From an uncultured Candidatus Saccharibacteria bacterium (GTDB lineage Bacteria; Patescibacteriota; Saccharimonadia; Saccharimonadales; Saccharimonadaceae), in contig CALHKE010000011.1 in the NCBI GenBank assembly GCA_938033695.1, positions 1 to 64,000 on the forward strand: a stretch of 64,000 bases of DNA, given 5' to 3'. The position numbers and the translations under genes are program-made. Shown here one piece after another: positions 62,448 through 64,000 of this stretch (the first letter of the stretch is position 1; the number at the start of each line of letters is the position of its first letter). The notes under the pieces were generated by a model. That model worked only from the letters and a program-made list of their open reading frames with translations, did no database searches and had not been told where the DNA came from.

Positions 62448-62570
62448 TGGAGGAAGAATAGTATATTTGAAATTATGATTATAAAAATCTAGGATACTTT
62501 TTTGGTCATATGTGTTGAGAGATAGTTCTAATTATAGTATGGGAGTTTAATATAATTCTTTCTTCCTCCA
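62448..62570. mobile_element. MITE-like element with 11-bp terminal inverted repeats
   Basis: TGGAGGAAGAA at 62448-62458 and its exact complement TTCTTCCTCCA at 62560-62570 bound 101 bases of AT-rich non-coding DNA. No target duplication is obvious (ends TTAAA / TCCAA). Could also be a long hairpin RNA. Confidence 0.4.
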
Positions 62571-62863
62571 TCCAAGCCTTGCCTTTTGGCGTCTATTTCG
62601 TTTTTTGTCCTTTCCTTTAATTAATTGTGATTATTTAGCTTCATTATAAGACTTCCAATTTTTAGAAAACCTCTCTCCCTAGCAAACCCCTAGTCTATCT
62701 CTACCGCACCAGATTAAAGGTTAACTCTAAGATGTCCATAAATCACCCTTTAAACGCCCCAAAATCCCGACAAATTAACCTTAAAATTATTCCAACAGCT
62801 TCAAAAAAATGCCTCGACCCCTCGCTATATATTGCTTAAGCTTTATAAAAACCCAAAATCGGT
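62571..62863. other. Non-coding stretch upstream of def
   Basis: Mostly AT with C-rich patches; nothing recognised except the def promoter at its end. Confidence 0.5.
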
Positions 62864-62869
62864 TATAAT
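62864..62869 (+). promoter_or_regulatory. def -10 box
   Basis: TATAAT, 8 bases before the ATG at 62878. Confidence 0.6.
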
Positions 62870-62877
62870 ATTAAGAT

Positions 62878-63453
62878 ATGAAAATTATTGAATCTCCTGA
62901 CCCAAGACTTCGTCAAAAGTCTCAGAAGGTCAACTATGTTACTGATGAAATTAAAGATATGATCCAGGCAATGGTCGACGCCAGCCTTGAATGGGAAAAA
63001 TCTCACCCTCACGAGCTTTCTGCCGCCATGGCTGCCCCTCAACTCGGCATTAATAAGCGTCTAATTATTATCCGTGATAGTATGGATGATAAAACCAACA
63101 CTTCTTTTACTACCCTGGTTGATCCAGAAATTATCAAACAGGAAGGTAAAATCATCGAAGATTTCGAAGGTTGCCTCTCTGTTCCTTTTATTTATGGTAA
63201 GGTCCCACGTTATTCTAAAATCCGCGTTAAGGCTAAGCTAGAAGATGGTACCGAAGTCCGTATTAAGGCCACCGATGAACTTGCTCGCACTCTCGCCCAT
63301 GAAATTGATCACCTCGATGGTGTTCTCTTTATTGATCGCATCAAAGATAAGGCCGATGCCTTCTTCGAGCTCGATGAAAATGGCGACCTAAAGCCAGTTG
63401 ATTACGAAACTCGTATTAAAAACAATAAACAACTCTTTCCAGACGAAGATTAG
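62878..63453 (+). CDS. def: Peptide deformylase
   Basis: 191 residues. Removes the formyl group from nascent proteins. Motif 1 AAMAAPQLGI (normally GxGxAAPQ; the first Gly here is Ala-shifted), motif 2 EGCLSVPFI with the metal Cys, motif 3 LAHEIDHLDG with both metal His and the catalytic Glu. The C-terminal part is longer than E. coli Def. Followed by fmt, its usual partner. Confidence 0.95.
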   Translation: MKIIESPDPRLRQKSQKVNYVTDEIKDMIQAMVDASLEWEKSHPHELSAAMAAPQLGINKRLIIIRDSMDDKTNTSFTTLVDPEIIKQEGKIIEDFEGCLSVPFIYGKVPRYSKIRVKAKLEDGTEVRIKATDELARTLAHEIDHLDGVLFIDRIKDKADAFFELDENGDLKPVDYETRIKNNKQLFPDED

Positions 63454-63494
63454 TCTTTTTCTTGTTGAACACATAATTTATTCGAGGTAAAAAA

Positions 63495-64000
63495 ATGAGC
63501 ACAAAATTTATCTTTTTTGGCAATGGACCCCTGGCAGAAGCCACGTTAAATCAACTTTTAACTGCCAAAAACCTAGAATTAGTTTTCCATGCTAAAACTA
63601 AGGAAGATTTAGTAGAAGTTGCCCGCTTAAAGCAGGAAAATCCTGAAATTAAGGGTATCCTCGCCAGTTTCGGTGTCCTAATCAAGTCCGACTTACTTGA
63701 ACTTTTTGAGCCCGAAGGCATCCTCAATCTTCACCCCTCTCTTCTCCCCCTCTATCGTGGAGCCTCACCTATTGAATCCGCTATCTTAAATGGCGATCAA
63801 GATTTTTCTGTCTCTATCATGAAGCTCGTTAAAGCTATGGACGCCGGACCAATTTACTATCAAACCACTCTTAAGACCTCTGAGTTCTCATCCAACCTAC
63901 CCGAAAAATCCGAAATCTACCAGAAACTTGCCACCCTTGGCGCCAATTGGCTCATCGAGCACCTGGACTCCATACCAAAACCTACCCTACAAGACGATGA
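63495..64000 (+). CDS. fmt: Methionyl-tRNA formyltransferase, truncated by the window end
   Basis: 168 residues visible. FIFFGNGPLAEATLNQL at the start, SFGVLIKSDLLELFEPEGILNLHPSLLPLYRGASPIESAIL (the catalytic Asn-His and SLLP block), VSIMKLVKAMDAGPIYYQ. Transfers formyl from formyl-THF to Met-tRNA(fMet). RBS GAGGT, 42 bases after def. The gene runs off the right end. Confidence 0.94.
   Translation, partial: MSTKFIFFGNGPLAEATLNQLLTAKNLELVFHAKTKEDLVEVARLKQENPEIKGILASFGVLIKSDLLELFEPEGILNLHPSLLPLYRGASPIESAILNGDQDFSVSIMKLVKAMDAGPIYYQTTLKTSEFSSNLPEKSEIYQKLATLGANWLIEHLDSIPKPTLQDD

Overview
The window reads as a chromosomal segment of a host-associated Candidate Phyla Radiation bacterium, most likely Candidatus Saccharibacteria (TM7). 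This is inferred from a short IF-2, a (p)ppGpp synthetase cut off after its TGS domain, an NrdR without zinc-ribbon cysteines, a cysteine-free thioredoxin-fold neighbour, an LPxTG surface protein and AT-rich DNA. UGA is used as a normal stop (for example gatA, ftsW), which argues against the UGA-recoding CPR groups. Nearly all housekeeping genes are on the minus strand.

Layout. 1-2.5 kb: gatC-gatA-HEPN-like-gatB in overlapping reading frames; the last 183 bases of the window read as a different gene family (FtsW/RodA) joined in frame inside gatB, which looks like a misjoin. 2.6-5.5 kb: small unrecognised genes including a pair of paralogues, and a coiled-coil protein. 5.7-9.3 kb: a BceAB-like ABC transporter and a uracil-DNA glycosylase. 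9.3-17.4 kb: uvrB, an orphan CdiA-CT-like nuclease, three candidate small RNAs, tRNA-Leu, a DUF5684 membrane protein, rsmD, a phospholipase C-like protein, recG and trmD. 17.5-19.3 kb: two coiled-coil proteins and a three-way-junction RNA candidate. 19.3-26.7 kb: obg and infB bracketing two BspA-like LRR surface genes, one with an in-frame stop; the LRR pair is flanked by inverted copies of a structured repeat. 26.8-30.4 kb: a plus-strand cassette (RhuM, charged protein, DUF2185-NUDIX fusion, unknown protein) bounded by near-identical 20-bp inverted repeats. 30.5-39.4 kb: a dcw cluster (ftsI, mraY, ftsW, murG, ftsQ-like, rsmH, ftsL-like) interrupted by a 0.9-kb AT-rich region with many DnaA-box-like sites. 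39.4-43 kb: rel, parB, parA, rplU. 43-48.9 kb: LPxTG protein and a large membrane/coiled-coil protein pair, with repeated TTGAACA motifs. 48.9-60.2 kb: ileS, HD hydrolase, thioredoxin-like, nrdR, ftsZ, ftsA, map, two adenylate-kinase-like genes, rpsU, recJ, a winged-helix gene. 60.3-64 kb: priA, def and the start of fmt on the plus strand.

A window-wide property is the promoter layout. Many genes have a -10 box of the form TGnTAtAAT or TGnTAAAAT ending 6-8 bases before the start codon, which would place the transcription start on the A of ATG: leaderless mRNAs. These coexist with genes carrying strong AGGAGG-type ribosome binding sites, mostly inside operons or on surface/accessory genes.

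The most unusual items are: the inverted structured repeats around the LRR genes, the inverted-repeat-bounded RhuM/DUF2185-NUDIX cassette, the candidate non-coding RNAs at 12.0, 12.3 and 19.1 kb, the origin-like region at 32.6-33.0 kb, the cysteine-less NrdR/thioredoxin pair, and the gatB/SEDS chimera at the left edge. All functions were assigned by reading the sequence; no database search was run.
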